Source: Flavobacteriales bacterium
GTDB taxonomy: Bacteria > Bacteroidota > Bacteroidia > Flavobacteriales_C > GCA-002722245
DNA: 64,000 bases
Direction of reading: 5' to 3'
Assembly: GCA_023251095.1 (NCBI GenBank)
Contig: JAHEZL010000002.1
Location: 1 to 64,000 of the forward strand
Part shown: piece by piece, positions 37,797 to 47,264 of the stretch
Layout of the letters: every line of letters starts with the position of its first letter
How positions within the stretch are numbered: position 1 is the stretch's first letter
Made by a program: the position numbers and the translations under genes
Notes under the pieces: model-generated
What the model saw: the letters and a program-made list of their open reading frames with translations, nothing else
The model's database searches: none
Told to the model about the DNA's origin: nothing

Positions 37797-37804
37797 TATA
37801 TTTG
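37797..37804 (+). promoter_or_regulatory. -7 element of tRNA-Cys
   Basis: TATATTTG, an exact TAnnTTTG match, ends 6 nt before the tRNA 5' end. A TTAC at 37774-37777 lies 19 nt upstream as a weak -33 box. Confidence 0.6.
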
Positions 37805-37810
37805 TATCAT

Positions 37811-37884
37811 GGTCCGGTGGCCGAGCGGCTAGGCAGAGGTCTGCAAAACCTTCCACAGCGGTTCAAATCCGCTCCGGACCTCCA
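37811..37884 (+). tRNA. tRNA-Cys (GCA)
   Basis: Cloverleaf with acceptor GGTCCGG/CCGGACC, D arm, anticodon loop CTGCAAA (GCA), T arm with TTCAAAT. Discriminator U73 is the CysRS identity base. CCA is encoded at 37882-37884, unlike the CAU tRNA of this window. Confidence 0.96.
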
Positions 37885-37886
37885 AT

Positions 37887-37920
37887 AAAAAACCCCTTAT
37901 CGAAAGACAAGGGGTTTTTT
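37887..37920. terminator. Bidirectional intrinsic terminator
   Basis: A6-CCCCTT arm pairs with AAGGGG-T6 around a GAAA loop with one A-C mismatch. Both flanks give a U run in either direction, so it can stop tRNA-Cys on plus and the BI-1 gene on minus. Confidence 0.9.
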
Positions 37921-37940
37921 AATTTTCACAAGAATGCCTG

Positions 37941-38636
37941 TTAATCGCCTTTTCGGCCGCCTAAAATTCTCAACAACAATAAAAACAAGTTGATAAAATC
38001 GAGGTAAAGCGTGAGAGCGCCCATAATCGACAATTTTTTGAATTCTTCCGATCCGGCATCTCCGGCATATATTTCTTTCAGTTTTTGAGTATCATACGCT
38101 GTAAGTCCAACAAAAATAAGCACTCCAACATAGTTGATAATCTTGGCCGTCATGTCACTTTCAACAAACATATTTACAATTGACGCGATAATAATTCCTA
38201 TCAAAGCCATTGTTAAAATTCTTCCCATAGAGGTTAAATCCTTTTTGGTATAATAACCATAAGCGCTCATTATGGTAAATGTTCCTGCGGAAATAAAGAA
38301 GGTTGTTGCTATGGATGCGCCAGTATACACAACAAATATCATGGAAAGCGTTAACCCGTTTAAAACAGAATAGACTATAAATAAATAGGTGGCAGTTTGA
38401 GCCGACATAGATTGTATTCTTGAAGATAAATACCACACCAATCCTATCTCTCCGATGAGTAAACCATAAAATACCAAACGATTGGAAAAAATCATTTCCA
38501 TTAACTGTTCATTAGAAGCGGTTGCCATTGCCGTAATTCCGGTAATCAGCAATGCTGCCGACATCCAGGCGTACACCTTCGAAATAAATGTTGCCTGTTC
38601 CTGTGCTTTTTCTAATGTTAAATCCTGACTATACAT
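37941..38636 (-). CDS. Bax inhibitor-1/YccA family membrane protein
   Basis: 231 residues with seven predicted helices. The family segments AYDTQKLKEIY near the end of helix 6 and GALTLYLDFINLFLLLLRILG are typical. BI-1 proteins are reported as calcium-leak or stress-related channels; the role in bacteria is poorly known. Single gene ending at the terminator shared with tRNA-Cys. Confidence 0.93.
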   Translation of the reverse strand: MYSQDLTLEKAQEQATFISKVYAWMSAALLITGITAMATASNEQLMEMIFSNRLVFYGLLIGEIGLVWYLSSRIQSMSAQTATYLFIVYSVLNGLTLSMIFVVYTGASIATTFFISAGTFTIMSAYGYYTKKDLTSMGRILTMALIGIIIASIVNMFVESDMTAKIINYVGVLIFVGLTAYDTQKLKEIYAGDAGSEEFKKLSIMGALTLYLDFINLFLLLLRILGGRKGD

Positions 38637-38769
38637 AGGTTTTTATTTTGCCGGAAAGATAAATGTTTTTTTGAAATCGTTCGACGGAGAAGCAAAATCC
38701 TAACAATTTTTAAATAGTTTTGCTGCATCACTGTTACCGCCTAACAGTTTACTAAACAAAAATACACGG

Positions 38770-39882
38770 ATGAAACCAGATTTAATTTATCAGGTTGCGC
38801 TTACCCTTATGCCGGGTGTGGGACCACTGATTGCAAAAGCATTGACCGAACATTTGGGTTCGGCGGAATCGGTAATAAATGCCAATCCTAAAGAGATAGA
38901 AGAAATTCCCGGAGCCCGAAAAGTGCTCTGGAAATCTATACATGAGAACAAAGACAGCTCTATAAGACGCGCAGAAAAAGAACTTCTCTTTATCACAAAA
39001 CACAACATCAAAGCGCTGTTTTACCAGGATGAAGATTATCCTTCGCGCTTAAAACAATGCGACGACAGCCCTTATCTGCTGTATTATAAAGGGGCAGCAA
39101 ACTTAAGCGCAAGCAAAATAATTGCCGTGGTAGGCTCAAGAAAATCTACAGAATACGGCAGATCCATCACCCATAATCTGATTAAAGATTTGAAAGAATA
39201 TAGCATCTTAGTGGTTAGCGGATTGGCTTTAGGCATCGACATTGAAGCACATCGTTCTTCTTTAGAATATGGATTGGATACAATTGGGGTTTTGGCTCAC
39301 GGACTCGACAGAATCTATCCTTCCGTTCATCGCGATACTGCCGAAAAAATGCTGGAAAGAGGTGGTTTACTCAGTGAATTTATGTCGGAAACCAATCCCG
39401 ACCGGGAGAATTTTCCAAAGAGAAACCGAATTGTAGCGGGCCTCGCCGATGCAACAATAGTAATAGAATCGGGAGAAAAAGGCGGTTCGCTGATTAGTGC
39501 CGATATCGCGCATTCCTACGGAAGAGAGGTTTTGGCCTATCCCGGGAGAACCATAGATAAATATTCTGTGGGTTGCAACCGACTCATAAAATCACAAAAA
39601 GCCATTATGATGGAAAGCGCTGAAGACCTTATTAAACATATGGACTGGGGTGAAGGGAAAAAAGAAAAGCAGCTTAAATTACAAATGAATCAATTCACCA
39701 GTCCGGAACAAAAAATATTGAATTTGATTGCCGAAGTAAGCTCCATACACCTGGATACGCTTTCTTCTTTATCGGAACTTCCACTCCCCGTTTTAAAAAA
39801 TCATTTGTTTCAGCTGGAGATGAAAGGGATTATTAAAATGATACCGGGAAACAGAATACAGCTGGCGGAAATGGTGTTTTAA
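38770..39882 (+). CDS. dprA: DNA-processing protein DprA
   Basis: 370 residues. Rossmann-like domain with VVGSRKSTEYGRSITHNL and GIDIEAHRSSLEYG, the ssDNA-binding core, then NRIVAGLADATIVIESGEKGGSLISA. N-terminal SAM/HhH-like domain (PGVGPLIAKALTEH) and a C-terminal winged-helix (about 305-370). DprA loads RecA on incoming ssDNA in natural transformation. Its stop shares TTAA with the convergent M28 gene. Confidence 0.94.
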   Translation: MKPDLIYQVALTLMPGVGPLIAKALTEHLGSAESVINANPKEIEEIPGARKVLWKSIHENKDSSIRRAEKELLFITKHNIKALFYQDEDYPSRLKQCDDSPYLLYYKGAANLSASKIIAVVGSRKSTEYGRSITHNLIKDLKEYSILVVSGLALGIDIEAHRSSLEYGLDTIGVLAHGLDRIYPSVHRDTAEKMLERGGLLSEFMSETNPDRENFPKRNRIVAGLADATIVIESGEKGGSLISADIAHSYGREVLAYPGRTIDKYSVGCNRLIKSQKAIMMESAEDLIKHMDWGEGKKEKQLKLQMNQFTSPEQKILNLIAEVSSIHLDTLSSLSELPLPVLKNHLFQLEMKGIIKMIPGNRIQLAEMVF

Positions 39883-41315
39883 CGCGTGCCTTTAAAATCA
39901 TTTTCGGTATCCACCACAATTCGTTTGTTTCTGTTGGCCAGTTCCCACGCGGTGAAGAAAACCAATTTTGCGATTTTTTCTACTTTATCGAAATTGATTT
40001 TATCGCTGGTATCCGTCGGCTGATGATAATCAACATGGACTCCGTTAAAATAAAAAATAACCGGAATTCCGTTTTTGGCAAAGTTGTAATGATCGGATCG
40101 ATAGTAATAACGATTGACATCGTTGGGATCATTGAAGGTATAATCCAATTCCAGTTTTGTGTATGTAGCGTTAGTGCTATCGCTGATTTTATGAAGCTCC
40201 GAGCTCAGTTTATCGCTTCCTATCAAATACACATAATCCGCATTGGTTCCGTGTTTTTCATCTATGCGGCCTATCATATCAATGTTTAAATCCGCTATGG
40301 TGTTATTCAAAGGAAACAGCGGATTGGATGCATAAAACGAAGAACCCAACAAACCTTTCTCTTCGCCTGATACCGTCATGAAGAGCATGCTTCTTCGCGG
40401 ACCATGACCTTCTTTTTTTGCTTGCTCAAATGCGTGAGAAAGCGCAATTACCGCAGCCGTTCCCGATCCATCATCATCAGCGCCGTGATAAATTACATCG
40501 CCGTGTTTTCCCAAATGATCATAATGTGCAGTAATGACCACCACTTCATTTTTTAAATCGCCGCCTTCTACATAGCCAATCACGTTTTCAGAAGAAACTT
40601 TTTGCGTTTCAATCTCTATTTTCAAATCTATTTTACAGTCTATTTCCTTGTTTGAAAAATTCTTGTTTTTTATTTTTCTTTTAAGCACTTTTTTGGCCGC
40701 CTTAAGCGATATAAAGAAAACTGCTGTTGTTTTTTTAGGGTGGAGCTCCGCCACTTTAAGTCTCTCTGACTTAAAGTGATAGGCAGGATTGGTCATTTTT
40801 GTTTCTGCTTTATCGTCGATAAAAAACACCGCTCTTGCCCCTGAGGTGATCAACTCTTTTACTTCTTTTTCGCTGTGGTATTTTAATAAAGTAAAAACGA
40901 TTTTATCTTTCACATCCGTGTTTAGTTTACCAATAAAAACAACCTTTTCGGCTGAAAGTGAATCATTTGAAAAATTTGAAAAGTGGTAATAGTCTACTAA
41001 AAACTCTAATTCTTTGCCGTTGATTTTTAAACTTACATTCTCCGGCTTTATATTAAATAACTGAAAGGGCTGAAAATAAGTGTTGTTGTGCGGAGGGATA
41101 CCAAAACTATTGAATTGTTTAGCGATATACCTCGCCGCTTTTTTTTGTCCGGGCTGAGCTGTTTCTCTTCCTTCCAGCGAATCGGAAGCCAATACAGTAA
41201 TGTATTCTTTTATATCCGCCGAGCGGATTATTTTAGAATACCTGATTGCTGTGGAATCCTGAGCCGATAAAAAGATACTTAATGTAATAAAGCAAAAAGA
41301 GAAAAGAGACTTCAT
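39879..41315 (-). CDS. Secreted M28-family zinc aminopeptidase
   Basis: 478 residues, signal peptide to about 19. Zinc ligands are visible: H in TAHYDHLG, D in GADDDGSGTAAVI, E-E in SGEEKGLLGS, D in DLNIDMIGR, and H in HVDYHQPTDT. A PA-like insert lies near 110-200. Probably a periplasmic or outer-membrane peptidase that feeds peptides or amino acids. rpiB lies 2 nt upstream on the same strand. Confidence 0.92.
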   Translation of the reverse strand: MKSLFSFCFITLSIFLSAQDSTAIRYSKIIRSADIKEYITVLASDSLEGRETAQPGQKKAARYIAKQFNSFGIPPHNNTYFQPFQLFNIKPENVSLKINGKELEFLVDYYHFSNFSNDSLSAEKVVFIGKLNTDVKDKIVFTLLKYHSEKEVKELITSGARAVFFIDDKAETKMTNPAYHFKSERLKVAELHPKKTTAVFFISLKAAKKVLKRKIKNKNFSNKEIDCKIDLKIEIETQKVSSENVIGYVEGGDLKNEVVVITAHYDHLGKHGDVIYHGADDDGSGTAAVIALSHAFEQAKKEGHGPRRSMLFMTVSGEEKGLLGSSFYASNPLFPLNNTIADLNIDMIGRIDEKHGTNADYVYLIGSDKLSSELHKISDSTNATYTKLELDYTFNDPNDVNRYYYRSDHYNFAKNGIPVIFYFNGVHVDYHQPTDTSDKINFDKVEKIAKLVFFTAWELANRNKRIVVDTENDFKGTR

Positions 41316-41317
41316 GC

Positions 41318-41746
41318 TTAACAGGCTATTTTATTTACTCTGTTAGCGTGTCTGCCACCTTCAAAATCAGTAGTGATAAAGGCTTCTACAATTTCTATAG
41401 CTTCTTCCTTTGAAATAAACCGGGAGGGCAAGGCTACAACATTTGCATTGTTATGCTGACGGGCTAATTTTGCCACTTCCACATTCCAACACAAAGCAGA
41501 ACGAACATTCTGATGTTTATTTGCAGTAATATTTACACCGTTTGCACTTCCGCAAATCAATATTCCTAATTTATAGGTTCCGTCATTAATTGCCTTAGCA
41601 AGAGGATGAGCATAGTCAGGATAATCACAACTCTGATCTGAGTCGGTTCCGAAATCCTTGATCTGATGACCTTTAGATTTCAAATATTCTTTTATTGTAT
41701 CTTTCAGATGGTATCCTGCGTGGTCGGCGGCAATTGCTATTTCCAT
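41318..41746 (-). CDS. rpiB: Ribose-5-phosphate isomerase B
   Basis: 142 residues, LacAB/RpiB fold. AADHAGYHLKDTIKEYL at the N-terminus and GILICGSANGVNITANK with the catalytic Cys are typical. Interconverts ribose-5-phosphate and ribulose-5-phosphate. Divergent from nadA across the long AT-rich region. Confidence 0.94.
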   Translation of the reverse strand: MEIAIAADHAGYHLKDTIKEYLKSKGHQIKDFGTDSDQSCDYPDYAHPLAKAINDGTYKLGILICGSANGVNITANKHQNVRSALCWNVEVAKLARQHNNANVVALPSRFISKEEAIEIVEAFITTDFEGGRHANRVNKIAC

Positions 41747-42185
41747 GTTTACGATATTAACATTTTACAAACAGTCGTTTTTTCTCAAAAATTAAAGTCT
41801 TGTTTTTTAGCTCTTTAAGTATGTCGGTTGTTAACATATTTTGTGTTCACTAAAAAAAACGAGTCTGATAACTTTGAAACAAAAATAGGTAGTTAATCTT
41901 GAATATAATTCTAATGAGTAATGTTATTTGAAAAGAAAAACGATTTAAAAAAAACTTGAAGTAAAATAGTTAACAAAATATACACAGTAAATATTGAGTG
42001 GTTTATTAACTTTATAAAAATATTGGTTGTTGTTAATAACAAACTACCTATCTAATTATCAAGTCGTTCAAAAATTTAAGTCGTTGATAAACGGTTAATA
42101 AAGATGGAGTAATCAACACACCAAATAAAAAGAAGAAAGATAAGAACAATACTAACAGGATATATTACAATAACATAAAAGATAA
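41747..42185. promoter_or_regulatory. 439-nt AT-rich divergent intergenic region
   Basis: No open frame is convincing. The sequence is clearly richer in A/T than its flanks. GTTAACA occurs at about 41829 and 41970, with related GTTAATAA and TTATTAACTT copies. ATAGGTAGTT and AACTACCTAT form a 10-bp inverted repeat about 150 nt apart. ATATACACA (near 41978) is one mismatch from a DnaA box. It holds the rpiB and nadA promoters; the rest is unexplained. Confidence 0.5.
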
Positions 42186-43181
42186 ATGAATTTAAATATT
42201 AATGATATTGAGGAGAAAGGGTACTTAGATGTTTCTGTGAATCCTTCCTTAGATTTGTTCCATGAAATTGAAAAACTCAAAAAGGAAAAGAATGCCGTTA
42301 TTCTCGCTCACTACTATCAGGATGCGGACATTCAGGATATTGCCGACTATATTGGGGATAGTTTAGGTTTGTCGCAACAGGCCGCTAAAACTAATGCTGA
42401 CATCATCGTTTTCGCCGGGGTTCAGTTTATGGCTGAAACCGCAAAGATTTTATCTCCGCAAAAAAAAGTGTTGTTGCCTGATTTAAAGGCCGGTTGTTCA
42501 TTAGCTGATTCCTGTCCGGGAGATGAATTTAAAAAATTCAAAGAAGCGCATCCGGATCATTTAGTGATTTCTTACGTGAATTGTTCTGCAGAAATTAAAG
42601 CTTTAACAGATATCGTTTGTACTTCAAGTAATGCTTTACAAATCATTGAAAGTTTACCTAAAGAACAAAAAATAATTTTCGCTCCCGATAAAAATTTAGG
42701 AGCTTATTTAATTAAAAAAACAGGACGGGATATGGTGTTGTGGAATGGATCCTGTATGGTTCATGAAATTTTTTCTTTAGAGAAGATCACACAATTAAAA
42801 AATAAACATCCTAAAGCACAGTTATTAGCTCACCCGGAGTGCGAAGCCTCTTTATTACAGATGGCTGATTATATAGGTTCTACTACAGGAATATTGAATT
42901 ATTCTATCAAGAGTGCTTGTAAGGAATTTATAGTGGCAACAGAAGCAGGAATTATCCATCAGATGCAAAAAAGTTCTCCTGAAAAAACATTTATTCCGGC
43001 GCCGCCAAACAACACTTGTGCTTGTAATGATTGTCCGCACATGAAACTAAATACTTTAGAAAAATTATACAATTGTTTAAAGTATGAATTGCCGGCTATT
43101 GAAATGGATGCTGCGTTGATTGAGCAGGCTAAAAAACCAATTATAAGAATGTTGGAAATTTCAGAGAAATTAGGATTGTAA
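42186..43181 (+). CDS. nadA: Quinolinate synthase
   Basis: 331 residues. [4Fe-4S] enzyme that joins iminoaspartate and dihydroxyacetone phosphate for NAD synthesis. Cys ligands appear in [20 protein letters not shown] and [31 protein letters not shown] is the family start. First gene of a five-gene operon; 3 nt to the next gene. nadB and nadC are not here. Confidence 0.96.
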   Translation: MNLNINDIEEKGYLDVSVNPSLDLFHEIEKLKKEKNAVILAHYYQDADIQDIADYIGDSLGLSQQAAKTNADIIVFAGVQFMAETAKILSPQKKVLLPDLKAGCSLADSCPGDEFKKFKEAHPDHLVISYVNCSAEIKALTDIVCTSSNALQIIESLPKEQKIIFAPDKNLGAYLIKKTGRDMVLWNGSCMVHEIFSLEKITQLKNKHPKAQLLAHPECEASLLQMADYIGSTTGILNYSIKSACKEFIVATEAGIIHQMQKSSPEKTFIPAPPNNTCACNDCPHMKLNTLEKLYNCLKYELPAIEMDAALIEQAKKPIIRMLEISEKLGL

Positions 43182-43184
43182 TTT

Positions 43185-44723
43185 ATGCGCTATTTACTGT
43201 TTTTATTTTTTTCATTCTTTTCATTCTTTTTAATTTCCTTATACAGTCAGGATTCCACACAGTTTAAAATATATTATTATCCTTCAGGAGTAAAATCCAG
43301 TGAAGGTTATTTAGTCAATGGAAAACCCAATAAATACTGGATCACTTATTTTGAAAACGGGAAAGTAAGAACAGAGGGAAATCGTAAAAATTTTGAATTG
43401 GACAGCGTTTGGAAATTTTACAATGATAAAGGACAATTGAATTCTACTTTGGAATATAAAAACGGAAAGAAAAACGGCTGGAAGATTACTTATGATTCAT
43501 TATTGGTATCTAAAGAACATTTTATTGATGATGAAAAAGAAGGAAGTTTTTTCACTTATTACCCTTCCGGAAAAATAAAAACAGAAGGTTTTTTTGTTAA
43601 AGGAAAACAGAACGGAAAAACATATAAATACAGCGAAAAATCGGACACCTTAATTATAGAAATAAATATTTATAAAAACGGCGTAATTCAAGGGAAAGAA
43701 GAAATTAACAGCATTGATAAAAACGAAAAAAAACAAGGATCGTGGAAATGGTTTTATCCCGATAAAAAAATAAAAGCAGAAGGTTATTATAAAAATGATT
43801 TATTACAAGGTTATTATAAAACCTATGATGCTTCAGGGAACCTGAAAGAAATATTTAAATATGAAAATGGAATAAAAATTGAAAACGCCCCCGAACTCGC
43901 AAAAGTAGAGGTAAAAAAAGAATATTATCCCAACATGAAAGTAAAATCAGCGGGTGTTTTTAAAGACGGAAAAAAAGAAGGAGTACATAAATTTTTCGAT
44001 GAGCATGGAAATGTAACAGCCACAAAAATTTATAAAGATGATGTTGAGATAGGTACCGGAATCATAAGTAATTCAGGAAAAAAGGACGGCGACTGGAAAG
44101 AGTATTACGACAACCATCAGTTAAAAGTAAACGGCAAATTTAACAACGATGTAAAAATCGGGAAATGGATTTTTTATTACGACAACGGACAAGTTCAGCA
44201 AAGCGGAGAATACAACAATAAAGGACTTCCTACAGGTGAATGGAAGTGGTATTACGCTTCGGGAAAACTATTGAGAGAAGAAACCTTCGATAGCGGATGG
44301 GAAGAGGGAATGCTAAGTGAATACTCAGAAACAGCTAAAATAATTACTAAAGGATTATATGTTCAGGGATTAAAAGAAGGCGAATGGATTTATGAAATGG
44401 GTGTTTATAAAGAAATAGGAGCTTATAAAAATGATTTAAAAGAAGGAATGTGGAAACATATTTATACCGACAACGGAAAGCTTCGTTTTGAAGGCGCTTT
44501 TCAAATGGGAAATGCGGTGGGCCAGCATAAATTTTATTATCCTTCGGGAATGCTTAAATGTCAGGGACCTTACGTTGGCGGATTAAAAAACGGCGATTGG
44601 AATTATTACGATGAGACCGGAGAAATAGAAAAAATAATTACTTTCAGGAACGACGAAGAATATAAAATCAACGGATTAAAAGTGAATAAGGAAGAGAAGA
44701 AAGATGAAGGAGAAAAAAAATAA
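43185..44723 (+). CDS. Secreted MORN/YwqK-repeat protein
   Basis: 512 residues with an N-terminal signal (RYLLFLFFSFFSFFLISLYSQ). It is built of about twenty short repeats of 20-25 residues with the pattern G-K-x-x-x-x-W-x-x-Y-x-x-x-G, as in YYPSGVKSSEGYL and WKFYNDKGQLNSTLEYKNG. Such repeats form beta-hairpin stacks and are often labelled YwqK antitoxin, but no toxin is next to it. Lies directly before a kinase and a response regulator; the stop overlaps the kinase by 20 nt. Confidence 0.88.
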   Translation: MRYLLFLFFSFFSFFLISLYSQDSTQFKIYYYPSGVKSSEGYLVNGKPNKYWITYFENGKVRTEGNRKNFELDSVWKFYNDKGQLNSTLEYKNGKKNGWKITYDSLLVSKEHFIDDEKEGSFFTYYPSGKIKTEGFFVKGKQNGKTYKYSEKSDTLIIEINIYKNGVIQGKEEINSIDKNEKKQGSWKWFYPDKKIKAEGYYKNDLLQGYYKTYDASGNLKEIFKYENGIKIENAPELAKVEVKKEYYPNMKVKSAGVFKDGKKEGVHKFFDEHGNVTATKIYKDDVEIGTGIISNSGKKDGDWKEYYDNHQLKVNGKFNNDVKIGKWIFYYDNGQVQQSGEYNNKGLPTGEWKWYYASGKLLREETFDSGWEEGMLSEYSETAKIITKGLYVQGLKEGEWIYEMGVYKEIGAYKNDLKEGMWKHIYTDNGKLRFEGAFQMGNAVGQHKFYYPSGMLKCQGPYVGGLKNGDWNYYDETGEIEKIITFRNDEEYKINGLKVNKEEKKDEGEKK

Positions 44724-46239
44724 AATACAAAGTCCGACCACAGGCAGCAAAAGCGAAAAATTGGAAATAGAAAACCAATTGCGCATCAGTGAAGAAAAAC
44801 ACAGAATGCTTTTTTCTAAAGCAAACGACTCTATTTTTATTATTAAAGACAATAAGGTAATCGACAGCAATGAGAAGTCGCTGGAGATGTTTGGCTGCAC
44901 ACAAAAAGAAATTATCGGTCGGCCGATGTACCATTTTCTTCCCGAAAAACAACCCGACGGAACAGATTCTATTTTAAATTTTTATGACCTTACTTTATTA
45001 GCGCTCAACGGAAAATCACAATTTTTTTACTGGAAGTTTTTGCGATTTAAAGGCGAGCAATTTGATGCCGAAGTAAGTTTAAATTCTTTTGTGGTAAACG
45101 GCGAAACAATGCTTCAGGCGATAGTTCGCGACATCACGCGCCGCAAGGAAGCAGAAGAGTTTAAAAACAAAAGCATTAAAAGTTATTTTGAAATTTTCAA
45201 TACCAGTTCCGATTATATTTTCATCATCAATGAGAAGGAATTCATAATCGATGTTAATAAATCAACCATCGACAGATTCGACATTCCTAAAGAAGAAATC
45301 ATAGGAAAAACATTTCAGGTATTAAGCGATGCTGTGCGCAATGATTTTACGCATTTCCAAAAAAACGTGAGCGAAAGCTGGAAGAAAAAACAGAAGAAAT
45401 TTGATTGGTGGGGTAAAACGAGAAAAGGCGAAATTTTCCCTATGGAAATTATTTTGCGCAACGGATCTTATTTCGGAAAAAATGTATTGATAGTTAACGC
45501 CAGAGACATCTCCGAGCGCGTAATGGCAGAGGAAGAAAAGCTAAGAGCCGAGGTGGCTGAGGCAAGCGCTTCTTTTTTGAAAAAGGAAATTGATGAACGA
45601 AAAATCAGCGAAGAAAAACTAAAGGAAACTTTGTCGGAAAGAGAAATGTTGTTGAAAGAAGTGCACCATCGCGTGAAAAATAATCTTCAGGTAATTTCGA
45701 GCATTTTAAATTTACAATCTTCTTATGTTAAGGACCAATACACGCTTTCCATGCTGAAGGAGTGCCGCGACAGAATAAAATCAATGTCGTTTATTCACGA
45801 GAGTTTGTATCAAACCAAAAACTTTTCACATGTTGATTTTGGGGATTATTTAAAAAGTCTTTGTTCTAATTTATTGTATTCCTACTCGGTTAGCGGAAGA
45901 GTAACCTTGAATTACGATATCGACAATATTTTCTTAACGCTCGACACTGCAATTCCTACCGGGCTCATTGTAAACGAGCTGGTGTCGAATTCTTTGAAAT
46001 ATGCATTTCCCGACAATCAAAAGGGAAACATTTTTGTATCTTTGAAACGCACCAAGAAGGGTCACAATATTTTAACGGTAGAAGATGATGGCGTAGGTAT
46101 GCCTGCCAACCTGAATTACAAGGAAACAGACTCCCTTGGATTGCAGTTGGTGGTCACCCTGTCGGATCAGATTGACGGGGAGTTAATATTGAAAAAAAGA
46201 AAAGGAACCTGTTTTGTAATAGAATTTAAAGCAAACTAG
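44704..46239 (+). CDS. Soluble PAS-PAS HisKA_2 histidine kinase
   Basis: 511 residues, no membrane segment. PAS 1 about 28-145 and PAS 2 about 160-270, then coiled coil, then the HisKA_2 dimerisation domain with the phospho-His in EVHHRVKNNLQVISS (H321), and HATPase with NELVSNSLKYAF and DDGVGMP. This HWE/HisKA_2-type layout suits cytoplasmic small-ligand or redox sensing; no heme or flavin signature can be named. Cognate regulator follows at 3 nt. Confidence 0.92.
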   Translation: MKEKKNKIQSPTTGSKSEKLEIENQLRISEEKHRMLFSKANDSIFIIKDNKVIDSNEKSLEMFGCTQKEIIGRPMYHFLPEKQPDGTDSILNFYDLTLLALNGKSQFFYWKFLRFKGEQFDAEVSLNSFVVNGETMLQAIVRDITRRKEAEEFKNKSIKSYFEIFNTSSDYIFIINEKEFIIDVNKSTIDRFDIPKEEIIGKTFQVLSDAVRNDFTHFQKNVSESWKKKQKKFDWWGKTRKGEIFPMEIILRNGSYFGKNVLIVNARDISERVMAEEEKLRAEVAEASASFLKKEIDERKISEEKLKETLSEREMLLKEVHHRVKNNLQVISSILNLQSSYVKDQYTLSMLKECRDRIKSMSFIHESLYQTKNFSHVDFGDYLKSLCSNLLYSYSVSGRVTLNYDIDNIFLTLDTAIPTGLIVNELVSNSLKYAFPDNQKGNIFVSLKRTKKGHNILTVEDDGVGMPANLNYKETDSLGLQLVVTLSDQIDGELILKKRKGTCFVIEFKAN

Positions 46240-46242
46240 TAT

Positions 46243-47001
46243 ATGAGCAACATTAGAGTATTGGTGGTGGAAGACGAAAATATTGTCGCAAAAGACATTC
46301 AGATGAGTCTCCAGAAAATGGGCTATAACGTCATCGGAACAGCTTCCTCAGGAGAAAAAGCCTTAGAGGTTTTGAAAGAAGATCAACCCGACATTATTTT
46401 AATGGACATCATGCTCAAAGGAAAAATGAGCGGCATTGATACAGCTGAAATCGTGAAAAAAGAATACGATCTGCCCGTTATTTTTCTAACCGCTTATGCT
46501 GATGAAAGCACGCTTTCCAAAGCAAAAATCACCGAGCCTTACGGATATATTCTAAAACCGTTTAAAGAAATAGATTTACACACTTCCATTGAAATGGCTT
46601 TGTACAAGCATAAAAAAACAATGGAGTTGAAAAAAGAAGTAAAGGTTTTTTCAGCCATTTTAGATGAAAGAACTTCTCCTGATTTTATTTTTGTTCGTGC
46701 CAAATCCAAGCTGGTTAAAATAAAAATGACCGATCTTTTTTGTGTTGAAGCCTTGAAAGATTATGTTATTTTTCATACCACCACCGAAGATTATACGCTG
46801 CACGCAACGATGAAAGACATTGAACAAAAACTTCCCGCCAGTCAGTTTATCCGTGTTCACCGCTCATTTATTGTGCGTGTTGATCGCATCATTTCTTTGG
46901 AGCAGTCGCAAGGCATTTTATTTTTAGAGGGCAGCGAAACACCAATATCCATAGGCGGATCCTACAAAGACGATTTATTGAGCAGATTGAATTTCGTTTA
47001 A
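46243..47001 (+). CDS. LytTR-family response regulator
   Basis: 252 residues. Receiver: VVEDE near the start (E10-D11-E12), phospho-acceptor D55 in LMDIM, T83 and K105 in LKPF. LytTR domain about 155-252 with QFIRVHRSFIVRVDRI. Direct partner of the upstream HisKA_2 kinase by position. The next gene overlaps it by one base (TAATG). Confidence 0.93.
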   Translation: MSNIRVLVVEDENIVAKDIQMSLQKMGYNVIGTASSGEKALEVLKEDQPDIILMDIMLKGKMSGIDTAEIVKKEYDLPVIFLTAYADESTLSKAKITEPYGYILKPFKEIDLHTSIEMALYKHKKTMELKKEVKVFSAILDERTSPDFIFVRAKSKLVKIKMTDLFCVEALKDYVIFHTTTEDYTLHATMKDIEQKLPASQFIRVHRSFIVRVDRIISLEQSQGILFLEGSETPISIGGSYKDDLLSRLNFV

Positions 47002-47264
47002 TGAACAAAGGCAAATTAGTAAAAACACTTTCCTGGTTTCTTGCGGCTGTTGCCGTTTTTGCTCTGATTTTATTTTTGATGAGCGGACTGTTGGAAGATC
47101 ATCTTTTCGACTTCCTTCTTTTTGTAGGAATGCTCTTCATTATCTCCGATCTGGTAAAGAGATACAAAACAGAAAAAAAGAAATGGCATGTTTCGGCAAT
47201 AGCCTTTTTTGCGTTGGTGACGATCGTTTATGTTGTTTATTTTTTCCTGATAGCGGGCAACTAA
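47001..47264 (+). CDS. Small two- to three-helix membrane protein, unknown
   Basis: 87 residues with hydrophobic segments about 10-27, 34-47 and 63-84 separated by RYKTEKKK. Coupled to the response regulator by TAATG. It may be a sensor or output accessory, but nothing identifies it. Its stop overlaps the rnr stop by 4 nt. Confidence 0.75.
   Translation: MNKGKLVKTLSWFLAAVAVFALILFLMSGLLEDHLFDFLLFVGMLFIISDLVKRYKTEKKKWHVSAIAFFALVTIVYVVYFFLIAGN

Noticed and set aside
41747-42185. Definite replication origin at the AT-rich gap
   Set aside because: No strict DnaA box, no repeated 13-mers and no GC-skew data; kept only as a candidate region.
43185-44723. YwqK-type toxin-antitoxin system
   Set aside because: The repeats resemble the database label, but the protein is secreted and no toxin gene adjoins it.
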